From contig JAPLDX010000056.1 of the NCBI GenBank assembly GCA_026391215.1, forward strand, positions 108,827-171,451: a stretch of DNA of 62,625 nucleotides, read 5' to 3'. The number at the start of each line of letters is the position of its first letter. Position 1 is the stretch's first letter. The notes below the pieces were generated by a model. It searched no databases, was not told the origin of the DNA, and was given only the letters and a program-made list of their open reading frames with translations. Made by a program: the position numbers and the translations under genes. This stretch comes from Bacteroidia bacterium (GTDB lineage: Bacteria; Bacteroidota; Bacteroidia; Bacteroidales; VadinHA17). Shown in pieces: positions 8,483 through 16,855 of this stretch.

Positions 8483-9035
8483 TCAACAATTTCTTCTTAT
8501 GTCCTGTATATGATCCCACTCTCCTCTGGAGAATTGCTCTCGCGCGGGAGAGGTTCGACTTTGAGGTTCCCTCTGATATATTAACCATCTTGCTTATCTC
8601 CTTATGTGAATAGCCTTCAATTGCAAAAAGGTTAAATACCATTCTGTATTTCGGAGGGAGTTCCCTGATAATTTCCAGAAGATCAACAGCCTGGAGACCT
8701 GAATAATCTTCGTTATCCGGATCAGCATCCAGTTCAGGGATATCGTCAATATCGTCAACCCTGTACAGGTTGTGCCTGGCCCTGTATTTTTCCAGTGCCG
8801 TATTGACTATTATCCTGCGGATCCAACCTTCAAAGGAACCCTCGTACTTGTAGTTAGCAAGATTTTCAAAGATCTTTATAAATCCCTCCTGCAAGATATC
8901 CCTCGCCTCTTCATCGTTGCCTGAATACTGAAGGCACACAGCATACAGCCTTGCCGCATGCCGTCTGTACAGAAGCTCCTGATCTCTTCTGTCACCTTTA
9001 AGACAACCGCTGATGATATTTTTAATCTCTGACAA
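8475..9035 (-). CDS. ECF-type RNA polymerase sigma factor
   Basis: A sigma-70 family, extracytoplasmic-function type regulator of 186 residues. Region 2 includes DEEARDILQEGFIKIFENL and GWIRRIIVNTALEKYR. Region 4 includes LPPKYRMVFNLFAIEGYSH and the helix-turn-helix ISEGTSKSNLSRAR. There is no region 3. It is translationally coupled to the downstream anti-sigma/barrel gene (8-base overlap), so that protein is its probable regulator. A 104-base gap separates it from lpdA upstream. Confidence 0.92.
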   Translation of the reverse strand: MSEIKNIISGCLKGDRRDQELLYRRHAARLYAVCLQYSGNDEEARDILQEGFIKIFENLANYKYEGSFEGWIRRIIVNTALEKYRARHNLYRVDDIDDIPELDADPDNEDYSGLQAVDLLEIIRELPPKYRMVFNLFAIEGYSHKEISKMVNISEGTSKSNLSRARAILQRRVGSYTGHKKKLLNG

Positions 9036-9139
9036 AGCTTTATGGACCTATAAGAGTATAAAAATACAAAGAAATTGTCTTAAAACCCAAAATTCAGGTA
9101 TAAGATTGATGAATAAACCCTTAAAAAGGTTGCTTTTTG

Positions 9140-10531
9140 TTATAAATGAATCACCTCCCCGTAGGCTGCTGCCGCAGCCTCCATTATTGCTTCCGACATT
9201 GTAGGATGGGGATGAACAGCTTTTATTATCTCATGGGCCGTAGTTTCAAGCTTCCTGGCAACGACGATCTCTGAGATCATCTCCGTCACATTTGCTCCTA
9301 TCATATGAGCTCCGAGCAATTCTCCATATTCAGCATCGAATATAAGCTTAATAAAGCCATCCTTTGAACCTGATGCGCTGGCTTTACCTGAGGCGGTAAA
9401 CGGGAATTTTCCGACCTTTAGCTCATATCCTGCCTCCCTGGCAGCGGCTTCTGTAAGGCCAACCGATGCAATTTCCGGATTTGTATAGGTACAGGCCGGA
9501 ACATTCTTATAATCGAGCGGCTCCACATTTATTCCCGCCATCTTTTCAACACAGGTTATCCCCTCGGCTGATGCGACATGGGCCAATGCCGGACCATGAA
9601 CAATATCTCCTATGGCAAATAAACCCGGAACTGAGGTGCGGTAGTATTCATCAACCGTCACTTTCCCTTCGTCGGTCTTAACTCCGGCTTTTTCAAGTCC
9701 AATACCTTCAATATTAGTGGTGATGCCGACAGCTGACAGAACTATATCTGCCTCCGTCGTCTCAATACCCTTAGGTGTCTTTATTGTCACCAGACATTTC
9801 TCCTTTGAGGTATCAACAGATTCCACTGATGAACCTGTCATGATCTTCATCCTAAGCTTTTTAAATGACCGTTCAAGCTGTTTCGATACCTCTTCATCCT
9901 CATTCGGGACTAACCGCGGAAGGAACTCAACCAGCGTCACTTCCGTTCCTATGGCCTGGTAGAAATTAGCAAATTCACTTCCAATTGCACCGGAACCAAC
10001 AACAACCATTGAGGCTGGCTGTTTCGAAAGAGTCATTGCCTCCCGGTAACCGATGATCTTTTTACCGTCCTGTTTCAGGTTCGGCAGCTCTTTGGACCGT
10101 GCACCTGTAGCCAGAATTATGTTCTTTGCACCCAGGCTTGTTTTTTTGCCCTCTGCATCTTCAACTTCAACGGAATTATTCCCGGATAAGCGTCCAAATC
10201 CCCAGATATGTGTTATGTTATTTTTCTTAAAGAGAAACTGAATCCCCTTGCTCATACCATCAGCAACACTACGGCTGCGTGCAATGATTGCTCCGAAATC
10301 AGCTTTCACTTGCCCTCCCACTGTGATACCGTAATCTGATGCATGATTCAGATATTCGAATACCCGGGCACTCTTCAACAGGGATTTCGTCGGTATACAT
10401 CCCCAGTTGAGGCAGATGCCTCCCAGTTCAGCTTTCTCAATAACTGCAACCTTCATTTTCAATTGCGAAGCCCTTATTGCTGCTACATAGCCACCCGGGC
10501 CGCTTCCTATTACTACAAGATCGTAATCCAT
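9140..10531 (-). CDS. lpdA: Dihydrolipoyl dehydrogenase (E3)
   Basis: Reoxidises the dihydrolipoamide of 2-oxoacid dehydrogenase complexes and of glycine cleavage H-protein, reducing NAD+. The FAD-binding GSGPGG is at residues 9-14 and the redox-active disulfide is Cys40/Cys45 in GGICLNWGCIPTKS. The NAD-binding motif VVGSGAIGSEFANFY lies near 178, and the C-terminal HPHPTMSEA holds the catalytic His-Glu pair. The 463-residue length is standard. No E1/E2 genes adjoin it. gcvP, which needs E3 through the glycine cleavage system, lies at 54.9-57.8 kb. It follows the znu-type genes with a 19-base gap and may be cotranscribed. Confidence 0.96.
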   Translation of the reverse strand: MDYDLVVIGSGPGGYVAAIRASQLKMKVAVIEKAELGGICLNWGCIPTKSLLKSARVFEYLNHASDYGITVGGQVKADFGAIIARSRSVADGMSKGIQFLFKKNNITHIWGFGRLSGNNSVEVEDAEGKKTSLGAKNIILATGARSKELPNLKQDGKKIIGYREAMTLSKQPASMVVVGSGAIGSEFANFYQAIGTEVTLVEFLPRLVPNEDEEVSKQLERSFKKLRMKIMTGSSVESVDTSKEKCLVTIKTPKGIETTEADIVLSAVGITTNIEGIGLEKAGVKTDEGKVTVDEYYRTSVPGLFAIGDIVHGPALAHVASAEGITCVEKMAGINVEPLDYKNVPACTYTNPEIASVGLTEAAAREAGYELKVGKFPFTASGKASASGSKDGFIKLIFDAEYGELLGAHMIGANVTEMISEIVVARKLETTAHEIIKAVHPHPTMSEAIMEAAAAAYGEVIHL

Positions 10532-10550
10532 ATTTGTTATTAGTTATTAG

Positions 10551-11426
10551 TTATTTGTCATTGGTTATCAGTGATTTATCTTCCACGTCTTGTGTCGTGC
10601 GTCGTGCATCTTTCTTACCACTCCTGATCATCTGATAAATAATCTTTACAATAGCCCATATTAATACAAGGGTAAAGATGATTGTTGCCCCAACCGGTAT
10701 TCCTGCATAATAGGAGATCACATAACCAGCAGCTATCCCGACAAATCCAGAAAGGATTGACCAGACAATTATTCTGGAATAGACCCTGGTGAAAATCATA
10801 GCTATATTGGGAGGAATGGTCAGCAGTGAAAGTACAAGGATGACGCCGGCCATTCTTATATTCAATACGATTGTAAGTGCAATCAGGGCTGTTGTAATAT
10901 ATTTAAAGGTATTTACATAAGGCGAATAGGTTCTTGCAAATGACTCATCGTAAGAGATATAGAGGATTGTACGGTAGAAAATGCTGAAGTATAGAATCAG
11001 GATCACTGACATGATCCCGAGTGCAATGATATCGGCATTGGTGACTGTAAGGATGCTGCCAAAAAGATAGCTCATTAGGTTGGGAGAATAACCGGGAGTA
11101 AGATATATGAAGATAATTCCTATTGCCATTCCGAAAGCCCAAAGTATGCCAATAGCCGAATCTTCCCTGATCTTTTGTTTTATAGACATGTATTCTACTC
11201 CAAGGGCTGAAAGTATCCCGAAAATTGCAGCTCCGACCACCGGATTGAATCCGGCAAAATAACCGATGCCTATTCCTCCGAAAGAAGCATGTGTGATCCC
11301 TCCGCTGAGAAAGACCATCCTTCTGGAGACAATATATGTCCCTGCAAGCCCCGCTGTTATGCTGGCAAATACCGCTCCAAGCAGCCCTTTAATGATAAAA
11401 TCATATTGAAAAATACTGCCTTCCAA
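10551..11426 (-). CDS. Metal ABC transporter permease (ZnuB/TroC/MntB family)
   Basis: Inner-membrane permease of a zinc/manganese-type ABC-3 importer, 291 residues with about eight hydrophobic segments. HASFGGIGIGYFAGF near the N terminus and the motif IPPNIAMIF are typical. The start appears to be TTG at 11424-11426, directly abutting the TGA of the ATPase gene; no in-frame ATG lies nearby. The two genes are therefore probably translationally coupled. The lysine/arginine/aspartate-rich C terminus is cytoplasmic. Confidence 0.9.
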   Translation of the reverse strand: MEGSIFQYDFIIKGLLGAVFASITAGLAGTYIVSRRMVFLSGGITHASFGGIGIGYFAGFNPVVGAAIFGILSALGVEYMSIKQKIREDSAIGILWAFGMAIGIIFIYLTPGYSPNLMSYLFGSILTVTNADIIALGIMSVILILYFSIFYRTILYISYDESFARTYSPYVNTFKYITTALIALTIVLNIRMAGVILVLSLLTIPPNIAMIFTRVYSRIIVWSILSGFVGIAAGYVISYYAGIPVGATIIFTLVLIWAIVKIIYQMIRSGKKDARRTTQDVEDKSLITNDK

Positions 11427-12173
11427 TCAATTGTGAGTTTTAAGTACTGTATGAGGAACCTCTCCATGAGTGATAAGCTGAATGGGACACCCATAAGCAA
11501 GAAGCTGTTCATTGGTTATCTCTGACGATGGATGATAATGAAGTCCCATATTGACACATGCATATGATTTCACATGAGATGAGATCATTCCTATATCATG
11601 AGATACCATCAGGATTGCCATGCGCTTGTTCAGGTCGCGTAACTTATCATAAAAATCCTTTTCAAAATTTGAATCGACAAAATTGCCAGGCTCATCAAGA
11701 AGCAGCAATTTAGGATCGCCTATTATTGCCCGGCCAAGAAAAACCCTCTGCAGCTGCCCTCCTGACAATTCATTCAACGATGACCGGGCCATCCTGGAAA
11801 GTCCAAGCTCCCCGATTACCTCTGCTGCCCTTTTCTTATCGGATGATGACATTCTCGAAATGATCTTTTTGCGTATCATCATCCCTGAAAGTATAACATC
11901 CGTGACCGTCAGCGGGTAGCTAACATCTCCGGTGGATATCTGGGGCAGGTAACCGATGCTCTTACCGTCAACAAGATCTTTATTAAAAACCAGTTCCCCG
12001 CTGACCGGCTTAACTAATCCCAATATCACTTTAAGAAGCGTTGTCTTTCCTCCTCCGTTCGGGCCAATCACCCCTATGAAATCGCTTTCATTTACACTGA
12101 AATTGACATCCCGGAGCGCGAAACCGGAACCATAAGAAACTGAAACAGAATGCATTTCAAACAGGCACGACAT
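11427..12173 (-). CDS. Metal ABC transporter ATP-binding protein (ZnuC-like)
   Basis: ATPase of the metal importer, 248 residues. Walker A is GPNGGGKTTLLK near residue 37, the signature motif is LSGGQLQRVFLGRA, Walker B is LLLLDEPGNFVD, and the switch His is in MVSHDIGM. It sits between the solute-binding protein gene (4-base gap upstream) and the permease gene (immediately downstream). The short C-terminal tail is the usual family length. Confidence 0.92.
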   Translation of the reverse strand: MSCLFEMHSVSVSYGSGFALRDVNFSVNESDFIGVIGPNGGGKTTLLKVILGLVKPVSGELVFNKDLVDGKSIGYLPQISTGDVSYPLTVTDVILSGMMIRKKIISRMSSSDKKRAAEVIGELGLSRMARSSLNELSGGQLQRVFLGRAIIGDPKLLLLDEPGNFVDSNFEKDFYDKLRDLNKRMAILMVSHDIGMISSHVKSYACVNMGLHYHPSSEITNEQLLAYGCPIQLITHGEVPHTVLKTHN

Positions 12174-12177
12174 GACT

Positions 12178-13044
12178 TTAATTTTCAGTAAAACTCTTAT
12201 GCAATTCGGTAATTATTTCCTCTGTTGTTGTCAGCCACTTTTCCGACAGCGGATCAATGACTGTAATTGTAGCGCCAATCTCTGTTGCTATTGCCCTGGC
12301 ATTCCTGCTGTCATATTCTTTCTGAACAAAGATCGTTGAAATATTTTCTTCCCTGGCCAGATCGATCAGCTCTTTCAGTCTGGAAGGCGGGGGTTCTTTT
12401 CCTTCGTACTCCACAGGAACTTCAACAAGGCCGTAATCCCTTGCCAGGTATCCAAGATTGGGGTGATAAATCATAAATGATCTCCCTTTATCTCCCTGGA
12501 AGAGAGACGTGGCCATGCTGTCAATCCCGGTGATCTTTGAAAAAAGTATATTGTAATTTGACTCATATTTCTGCTTTTGGGCAGGATTAAGGCTGCAAAG
12601 AAGATCTTTTACCGATGAAGCCATAATTTTTGCACATTTAGGTGATACCCAGTAATGAGGATCAGCTCCCTCCTCATGACCGTCTTCATGCTGATGCCCT
12701 AAAGTTATCAGATTGATCTTATTACCAAGGGATATCTTTATCATTGTTTTATTGATCTCATAAAACCTGTCAAGCCATGTTTCTTCAAATCCCAGGAATC
12801 CATTGCTTATATAGGCTTCTGATCTCCGCAGTTTGCTTATCTGCTCCGGATATGGTTCATAAATATGGGGATTGGATCCTGGGGGAACCATAATGTTAAC
12901 CGTGAAATCATCACCTGCTATCTCCTCAATAAAATATTTATATGGCGCAATGCTTACGGTGATCATACCCTTTTCGGTTCCGGAAGGGTCATGCCTGCAT
13001 GAAATGATACCAATCAGCAAAATAATTGTAAACCACTTTTTCAT
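12178..13044 (-). CDS. Zinc/manganese-binding lipoprotein (ZnuA-like)
   Basis: Periplasmic solute-binding component of the metal importer (ZinT/ZnuA, cluster A-I). The ATG at 13044 gives the lipoprotein signal MKKWFTIILLIGIISC with Cys16 as the acylation site; the in-frame start eight codons upstream would spoil the signal and is rejected. Metal ligands are visible: His in GSNPHIYEP, His in DPHYWVSP, His in MIYHPNLGY, and a late Asp in VIDPLSEKW. A short His/Glu-rich stretch (GHQHEDGHEEGADPH) resembles the zinc-specific loop of ZnuA and favours zinc over manganese. It is the first gene of the importer operon. Confidence 0.9.
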   Translation of the reverse strand: MKKWFTIILLIGIISCRHDPSGTEKGMITVSIAPYKYFIEEIAGDDFTVNIMVPPGSNPHIYEPYPEQISKLRRSEAYISNGFLGFEETWLDRFYEINKTMIKISLGNKINLITLGHQHEDGHEEGADPHYWVSPKCAKIMASSVKDLLCSLNPAQKQKYESNYNILFSKITGIDSMATSLFQGDKGRSFMIYHPNLGYLARDYGLVEVPVEYEGKEPPPSRLKELIDLAREENISTIFVQKEYDSRNARAIATEIGATITVIDPLSEKWLTTTEEIITELHKSFTEN

Positions 13045-13105
13045 AACATTGAAAATTCCCGGGGGCATACAAATTTAACATATAACAGAACAAAAGGTTT
13101 ATGTG

Positions 13106-13135
13106 TTGCAAATAAAATAATATACACTATTTTTG
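13106..13135 (+). promoter_or_regulatory. Bacteroidota-type promoter TTG-N19-TATTTTTG
   Basis: TTG at 13106-13108, 19 bases, then TATTTTTG at 13128-13135. Both boxes and the spacing fit the consensus TTTG-N19-21-TAnnTTTG. It lies 23 bases before the start of the 164-residue unknown gene. Confidence 0.6.
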
Positions 13136-13158
13136 AGTATGATAACTGGTACGGCCGG

Positions 13159-13653
13159 ATGAAGAATAAAGGAGAGATACTTGCAGCAATCCTGCGAGAT
13201 TTTAAAAACTGCTATTTTTTCCTCCATAACACAAAAGAATTCGCTGTCGTTGAAAAGATAATGAATGAAGGATTCATTTTTGAGAGCCAGCTGCCTCATT
13301 CTACAGACCGTATCAATCCCAACGAACCAATAGAGGTTACATATTTCCTTTTTCAGCGGAAGGATTACGGATTATATACCATAATTATTGCCATTCCGAA
13401 ATCCACGTATGAAATCTATTCGGATGTATCAAACAAGAATGATACAGGGATAGAGGAAGTTATGACCATTACTGATCCATATTATGGTGATAATGACGAA
13501 TTGATCTATACGACTTCGCCAAAACATATCCTTGGCTATTTTAACATCCGGACTGCGGAGTTCTTCAGTAATAAGAACTGGGACCCTTCATTCAACAATA
13601 ATCTTTTAAGGCCGCCGGCGAAGAGACCGGCAAAACCCGATAAGCTTCTCTGA
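13159..13653 (+). CDS. Conserved-looking hypothetical protein, 164 aa
   Basis: No family recognised. The protein is soluble, with no signal peptide or membrane segment, and has mixed alpha/beta character: KNCYFFLHN, EVTYFLFQRKDYGLYTIII and AIPKSTYEIY look like strands of one compact domain. The C terminus is basic and proline-rich (RPPAKRPAKPDK). It is a single gene with its own two-box promoter, divergent from the znuA-like gene and ended by a strong bidirectional hairpin. Nothing in the context assigns a function. Confidence 0.7.
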   Translation: MKNKGEILAAILRDFKNCYFFLHNTKEFAVVEKIMNEGFIFESQLPHSTDRINPNEPIEVTYFLFQRKDYGLYTIIIAIPKSTYEIYSDVSNKNDTGIEEVMTITDPYYGDNDELIYTTSPKHILGYFNIRTAEFFSNKNWDPSFNNNLLRPPAKRPAKPDKLL

Positions 13654-13704
13654 TCTTATTGTACCTTAGGAACGTTTAGACCTTTTTATTGCTATTACAA
13701 AAAA

Positions 13705-13737
13705 AAATGAGGCCGTCCCCCTTATACGGCCTCATTT
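13705..13737. terminator. Bidirectional rho-independent terminator
   Basis: A perfect 12-bp stem AAATGAGGCCGT (13705-13716) / ACGGCCTCATTT (13726-13737) with a 9-base loop. A-rich sequence on the left gives the U-run for minus-strand transcripts. It serves the convergent genes at 13159 and 13751. Confidence 0.8.
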
Positions 13738-13750
13738 CCAGGAATGATAT

Positions 13751-14467
13751 CTAGTATGTCTTGAGCGATATCGTAAAGAATCCCGTTGCTTTTGAAGAGC
13801 TTATTTCAAATTTCCATGCACCTGTCTTATCCTGATTTTCCGTTTCGGAGATATTAAATGATTTCCTCCAGTGCAGGTTGCCGAATTCATCGATTATGAT
13901 ATCCGAATAGGTTTTACCGTTCGGCATTATGATCTTAATTTGTATTTCACCTGATTTACAGTCGCCATTAACTGACATTTCGACTGAATTTATCGTAGTT
14001 TCCACATCAAAAGTATAGTCACGGGAAAAAGTTGTTTCTTTTACAGACTTTGAGAAATCCCATGAAGTTCTTTCAGAATCACCCATGTCAAATGGATTTG
14101 AATGAGAGAAGATATCAACTCCGGGAGCAACAATATAAGACTCACCATTATTATAATATGACCTATTTCTTCCAAGATCTTCATAGATCCTGAAAGCCTT
14201 GCGGAAATCGGTCGAATCATTCCATTGTAACTTGTAATTTTTCATGGCTTCATCGATCTCAATTTTCTGTTCCTCGAAAACCTTCTGCAATTCCTCCTGG
14301 GCTTTCTTCTGTTCCGCCATGGCTTTCTTCTGCTCTTTTATGGCTTCCTGGATTTGTAATTCCTTTTCCTTCTCCTCGCTGGACTTTTCCTGGGCATTTA
14401 TCCCCTGGAAAGAAGTACCGACAATAAGCAGGAAAATCATCGATAATATTAAACTGCTCTTTTTCAT
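13751..14467 (-). CDS. Secreted coiled-coil protein with beta-sandwich C terminus, unknown function
   Basis: No named family recognised. From the ATG at 14467 the protein is 238 residues with a signal peptide (MKKSSLILSMIFLLIVGTSF, cleavage probably before QEKSS). Residues about 27-75 are a charged Glu/Lys/Gln coiled coil with repeated EQKKA units. The C-terminal 110 residues look like a beta-sandwich, with GEIQIKIIMPNGKTYSD and a Trp-Lys-Phe edge strand, somewhat like P-proprotein domains. An earlier in-frame start nine codons upstream would disrupt the signal peptide. The gene stands alone, divergent from the histidine kinase. Confidence 0.7.
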   Translation of the reverse strand: MKKSSLILSMIFLLIVGTSFQGINAQEKSSEEKEKELQIQEAIKEQKKAMAEQKKAQEELQKVFEEQKIEIDEAMKNYKLQWNDSTDFRKAFRIYEDLGRNRSYYNNGESYIVAPGVDIFSHSNPFDMGDSERTSWDFSKSVKETTFSRDYTFDVETTINSVEMSVNGDCKSGEIQIKIIMPNGKTYSDIIIDEFGNLHWRKSFNISETENQDKTGAWKFEISSSKATGFFTISLKTY

Positions 14468-14496
14468 GACTGCCTGAGTTTTATTATTTATCAATT

Positions 14497-14504
14497 CAAA
14501 GATA
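14497..14504 (-). promoter_or_regulatory. -7 box TATCTTTG upstream of the coiled-coil protein
   Basis: The minus strand reads TATCTTTG, matching TAnnTTTG, 29 bases before the ATG at 14467. No -33 TTG sits at standard spacing. Confidence 0.4.
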
Positions 14505-14600
14505 GTACCACAAACAACCCGATTCTGTTAATGAAGGGTTAATGCAGAGTTAATGTTTTGAATGGTACATCAGCCTATTGACAAAAATTGAATACTTTTG

Positions 14601-16007
14601 ATGAGAAAACTGAAATATATGCAAAAAAGGAATACCGTTCTGATATTGGCAGTTTTTTCAATTCTGATCCTCATAACATCCCAGATTATAATAATCAGGG
14701 GCGTATGGAAACAGAATGACGAACTGCTTAAATTAAGATACCGGACGCTTTCCCAGGAAGCTGTTGCATCGATGAGAGGAAGGCCATCTGTTGCTTATGA
14801 TACGGTTTCCAGGCTTCTTGATGATTACAGCAGCAAGAAAATTAAGGAGCTCAGGGAAATCACGGATTCTGCAAAGCTTGCAGAAAAGAAAAAAGACATT
14901 CTGACATACGTTACAGTTTTATTAAATAAGGAACAGGACTTTTCAGACATACTTTCTTCATATTTTGAGGAAAATGGATTTGAAAAGAATTTCAATCATA
15001 TTATTTCGATAAACAACCTGGAGTTTATTGATGTTGACACATTCCTGATCTACGGGGATCGGTCCTTTGTAAACCGTAGGCCCGGCAGCAGGCAAAAGAT
15101 GCCTTCAGCGCTGAAGGAGACAAAGTCAAGTATCCTGGTAAACAGACAGTGGATTGGTGGTAATAATTATATAATGAATTTTGAATACTCCATCGATTTC
15201 TCGGATAAAAGGAGAATGATCCTGCAGGAAATTGCCTGGACTCTGACAATGAGCATCTTCAGCATACTAATAGTAGCGATATTATTTCTTTACACGTACC
15301 GCAACCTTATGGAAGAGAAGAGGTTATCCAATCTTAAGACCGACTTCATTAATAATATGACCCACGAGCTGAAAACCCCACTTGCAACAATTACAGTAGC
15401 AGGCAAAACCCTTGAAATGGAACAGATCAGGGCCGATGATTCAAAGATCCTTGAAACAGCGAAGCTCATCGGAAAACAGAGCGTTCATCTCAATCAGCTC
15501 ATCAACATGATCCTTGAAATAAGCATGTGGGAAAGAACTCAGTTCCAGCTCGATAAGAAAAAAGTTGATATTGAAGAGGTGATGAATGATATTGTAAGCA
15601 GCTTCAGCGCAGGCTGCCGTGATTGTGCTTCATTAAGCCAGAAGTACTGCTTCAACGGAGTAAAAGCGGATATCGATCTTGTATATTTCACCACACTGAT
15701 AAATAACCTCCTTTCAAATGCAGTGAAATATTCTGATAAAGAACCTGCCATTGATATCGAAGGAAATGCTGAAGATAATAACATCTGCATTAAGATCGCC
15801 GATAATGGCATCGGTATAAACAGGACTGATCAGAAGCACATATTTGATAAGTTCTACCGCGCCTCTTCAGGTAATATACATAAGTATAAAGGACTGGGAT
15901 TAGGGCTTTATTATGTCAAGAAAATTGCAGTGGCTCACGGCGGAGATGTAACTGTGAGCAGTAAACCGGGAAAAGGTAGTATATTTACGATAACAATACC
16001 TTATTAA
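14601..16007 (+). CDS. Two-component sensor histidine kinase (RprX-like)
   Basis: Inner-membrane sensor kinase of about 468 residues. Two membrane segments (about 13-33 and 212-233) bracket a periplasmic domain of about 180 residues with no recognised fold and no HAMP domain. The phosphoacceptor His is in NNMTHELKTPLAT (about residue 256). The ATPase domain shows NLLSNAVKYSD, DNGIGI and GLGLGLYYVKK. Overall form recalls RprX of Bacteroides. ATG 14601 is used. A TACTTTTG -7-like box at 14593-14600 directly precedes it, so translation might instead begin at the ATG at 14619. The partner regulator follows after 17 bases. Confidence 0.9.
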   Translation: MRKLKYMQKRNTVLILAVFSILILITSQIIIIRGVWKQNDELLKLRYRTLSQEAVASMRGRPSVAYDTVSRLLDDYSSKKIKELREITDSAKLAEKKKDILTYVTVLLNKEQDFSDILSSYFEENGFEKNFNHIISINNLEFIDVDTFLIYGDRSFVNRRPGSRQKMPSALKETKSSILVNRQWIGGNNYIMNFEYSIDFSDKRRMILQEIAWTLTMSIFSILIVAILFLYTYRNLMEEKRLSNLKTDFINNMTHELKTPLATITVAGKTLEMEQIRADDSKILETAKLIGKQSVHLNQLINMILEISMWERTQFQLDKKKVDIEEVMNDIVSSFSAGCRDCASLSQKYCFNGVKADIDLVYFTTLINNLLSNAVKYSDKEPAIDIEGNAEDNNICIKIADNGIGINRTDQKHIFDKFYRASSGNIHKYKGLGLGLYYVKKIAVAHGGDVTVSSKPGKGSIFTITIPY

Positions 16008-16024
16008 AATATTAACAAGGGGTT

Positions 16025-16708
16025 ATGAAAGTATTATTAGCAGAAGACGACAGGGATTTCGGAAATATTTTGTCGCAATATGTGACCATGAACGGTTTTG
16101 ATGTAATACTCGCCCGTGATGGCAATGAAGCATGGGAAAAGTTTAACCAGGAAAAACCAGACATTTGTGTGCTTGATGTAATGATGCCGGAAATGGATGG
16201 ATTTACTCTCGGGGAAAAGATAAAAAAGGCGCAACCCGGAGTACCAGTAATTTTCCTGACAGCTAAAAGTCTGAAGGAAGATATTGTCAGGGGACTAAAG
16301 ATAGGGGCTGATGATTATATTACAAAACCCTTTGATCCGGAAGTGCTGATACTCAGGATCAACAATATTCTAAAACGGACTTATTCATCAACAAATGATG
16401 AATATAAAATTTCAAATACCGTTCTTAAATTCAATACTCTTGAGCTTATCTGCGGTAATACAAAGGAAAAGCTCACCCTTAAGGAAGCCCTGCTTCTGAA
16501 GTATTTCATAATCAACAAGAATAAAATTCTTGCAAGAGAAGATATCCTGACAGAAATCTGGGGGGAAGATGATTATTTCCTTGGCAGAAGCATGGACGTA
16601 TTTATCAGCAGGCTAAGAAAATACATTTCTGAAGATAAAAACCTGGATATCAGGACTGTCAGGGGGACGGGTTTTATGCTCGAAGAGCTGAACAAGGAAG
16701 AAATATAA
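16025..16708 (+). CDS. OmpR/PhoB-family response regulator (RprY-like)
   Basis: Cytoplasmic DNA-binding partner of the preceding kinase, 227 residues. The receiver domain has the acidic pair Asp8/Asp9, phospho-acceptor Asp51 in CVLDVMMPEMDGF, a Thr-Ala switch (FLTAKS) and the Lys in DDYITKPFDP. The C-terminal winged helix ends with SRLRKYI and RTVRGTGFML, typical of OmpR/PhoB. The regulon is not deducible. A hairpin repeat pair starts 22 bases after the stop and may double as terminator. Confidence 0.94.
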   Translation: MKVLLAEDDRDFGNILSQYVTMNGFDVILARDGNEAWEKFNQEKPDICVLDVMMPEMDGFTLGEKIKKAQPGVPVIFLTAKSLKEDIVRGLKIGADDYITKPFDPEVLILRINNILKRTYSSTNDEYKISNTVLKFNTLELICGNTKEKLTLKEALLLKYFIINKNKILAREDILTEIWGEDDYFLGRSMDVFISRLRKYISEDKNLDIRTVRGTGFMLEELNKEEI

Positions 16709-16729
16709 AACACATTAAGGTTTCATATA

Positions 16730-16842
16730 CTCACCCCCCAACCCCCTCTCTGCTAAAGCAAAGAGGGGGAGCTAAATAGCTGTATATAAATAAGTTGTCC
16801 CCCTCCTTGCTTCAGCAGGGAGGGGGACAAAGGGGGTGGGTA
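16730..16842. repeat. Inverted pair of C/G-run hairpin units
   Basis: The left unit has stem CCCCCTCT-c-TGCT (16742-16754) pairing with AGCA-a-AGAGGGGG (16757-16769). The right unit has stem TCCCCCTCC-t-TGCT (16798-16811) pairing with AGCA-g-GGAGGGGGA (16814-16827). Each keeps the same internal mismatch position, and the stems differ by compensated pairs. The units are inverted around a 28-base spacer and flanked outside by CACCCCC-like ends. The pair lies between convergent genes, so it may also terminate transcription. Confidence 0.75.
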
Positions 16843-16855
16843 CCTGTGAAAAAAA

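Noticed and set aside
16730..16842. A CRISPR-like repeat pair
   Set aside because: The two units are inverted, not direct, differ in sequence, and there is no array or cas gene.
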